From positions 1 through 29,718 of the IMG/VR virus record IMGVR_UViG_3300038954_000411: 29,718 nt of DNA; one strand, written 5' to 3'. Position 1 is the first letter of the stretch. The number at the start of each line of letters is the position of its first letter. Positions 29,492 to 29,718 of this stretch are shown here, one piece after another. Source of the DNA: a virus. The notes under the pieces were generated by a model. The model was given only the letters and a program-made list of their open reading frames with translations, made no database searches and was not told where the DNA came from. Both the position numbers and the translations under genes were made by a program.

Positions 29492-29584
29492 GACCGGCTG
29501 GTCTTGGGCACTTGAGGGGATTCTGCACCCCTCAACCGAAGACGAAACGGTCTTATCCAAGACCAAACCATTTAGCCGTCGGTC
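29492..29584. other. Nested inverted-repeat structure in putative att region
   Basis: Between the integrase and tRNA. An outer imperfect stem GACC/GGTC and GGCT/AGCC (29492-29499 with 29574-29584) is followed by an 8-bp stem GGTCTTGG (29500-29507) / CCAAGACC (29557-29564). Inside lie a perfect hairpin TTGAGGGG (29512-29519) / CCCCTCAA (29528-29535) and a smaller ACCG/CGGT. This could be a three-way-junction RNA or a set of integrase arm sites. It is not a complete tRNA: it lacks a D-arm and has too few bases between the outer and inner stems. Confidence 0.5.
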
Positions 29585-29592
29585 AAACGTTG

Positions 29593-29665
29593 TGGGCCCA
29601 CTTGGATTCGAACCAAGGACCGACCGGTTATGAGCCGGTTGCTCTGTCCGCTGAGCTATGGGCCC
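29593..29665 (-). tRNA. tRNA with anticodon CAU (elongator Met or Ile2)
   Basis: A 73-base tRNA with full cloverleaf: acceptor GGGCCCA/TGGGCCC with discriminator A, D-stem GCTC/GAGC, anticodon stem ACCGG/CCGGT with loop CTCATAA, a five-base variable region and T-arm CTTGG-TTCGAAT-CCAAG. CCA is not encoded. Not the initiator, because position 1 is paired and the anticodon stem lacks GGG. Met and lysidine-modified Ile2 cannot be told apart by eye. Its 3' end faces the integrase, marking the likely integration site. Confidence 0.92.
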
Positions 29666-29681
29666 CAATCCGTAGAGGAAA

Positions 29682-29718
29682 AGCGGGCGGCGGGAATCGA
29701 ACCCGCAACAGCAGCTTG
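29682..29718 (-). tRNA. tRNA-Gly, 3' part, cut by window end
   Basis: On the minus strand the last bases read as the 3' half of a tRNA: anticodon stem 3' side CAAGCTG, variable region, T-arm GCGGG-TTCGATT-CCCGC, acceptor CGCCCGC and discriminator T. The last anticodon base is C and the sequence looks like bacterial tRNA-Gly. It shows that the chromosome continues with a tRNA cluster to the right. Confidence 0.8.

Noticed and set aside
29500-29564. A further tRNA or tRNA remnant
   Set aside because: The outer stem and T-arm-like hairpin resemble a tRNA, but there is no D-arm, no valid anticodon arm and the spacing is wrong.
29453-29668. Open frame of 71 codons over the tRNA region
   Set aside because: It runs through the complete CAU tRNA and the inverted-repeat region and has no ribosome binding site.
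1-29718. CRISPR array, insertion sequence or rRNA
   Set aside because: No regularly spaced repeats, no transposase-like protein and no rRNA-like sequence were seen.

Overview
The window is the right-hand end of a temperate, siphovirus-like prophage in a bacterium that is most likely a member of the Chloroflexota. The lineage call is an inference. It rests mainly on the C-terminal 'YLPLILNE' ending of a membrane protein, a motif I associate with exported Chloroflexota proteins, and on moderately GC-rich coding DNA. It has not been tested by a search. The right border is host-like: a complete tRNA with anticodon CAU (29593-29665) and the 3' part of a probable tRNA-Gly (from 29682). A tyrosine integrase lies next to the 3' end of the CAU tRNA, as expected for tRNA-targeted integration. 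The other end of the element is outside the window.

Layout. (1) 44-3607, plus strand: a compact operon of the PRTRC type. It encodes a ubiquitin-like protein C, a small acidic protein, a protein in the F position, an E2-like protein B, a JAMM-protease protein A, an E1/ThiF protein and a small terminal protein. It ends at a strong 12-bp hairpin (3690-3719). (2) 3740-28156, minus strand: the phage late region, read right to left. Its order is small protein, holin-like protein, membrane/coiled-coil protein, C39-like lysin, unknown protein, TerS, TerL, portal-MuF, gp10-like, small beta protein, protease-scaffold, capsid, signal-anchored protein, connector, tail terminator-like, tail tube, HhH protein, frameshifted tail chaperones, tape measure, Dit-like, hub/beta-helix, Asp-box propeller and a lectin-fold receptor-binding protein. 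(3) 5098-8227: a complete diversity-generating retroelement (DGR) with target gene and VR, avd, TR and reverse transcriptase. Two further genes follow it: a small protein whose start abuts the RT stop, and a membrane-anchored caspase/CHAT-like protein. (4) 28157-29592: promoter, terminator, integrase and an att-like region.

How it works together. The late genes build a head and a long tail. The DGR rewrites the C-terminus of the receptor-binding protein at template adenines: 19 VR/TR differences, every one at a TR adenine. The PRTRC cassette is a self-contained ubiquitin-like activation, transfer and deconjugation pathway that appears to be carried by the prophage. The most novel-looking signals are non-coding. 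One is a 22-bp motif (minus strand TAGCGCA-YATAAT-N5-TTAT) present three times at identical spacing just upstream of three late genes, which looks like a dedicated phage promoter. The other is a dispersed TATTTCC-N2-GGAAATA palindrome in intergenic gaps. A consensus C CCT TTG slippery site gives a -1 frameshifted tail chaperone.
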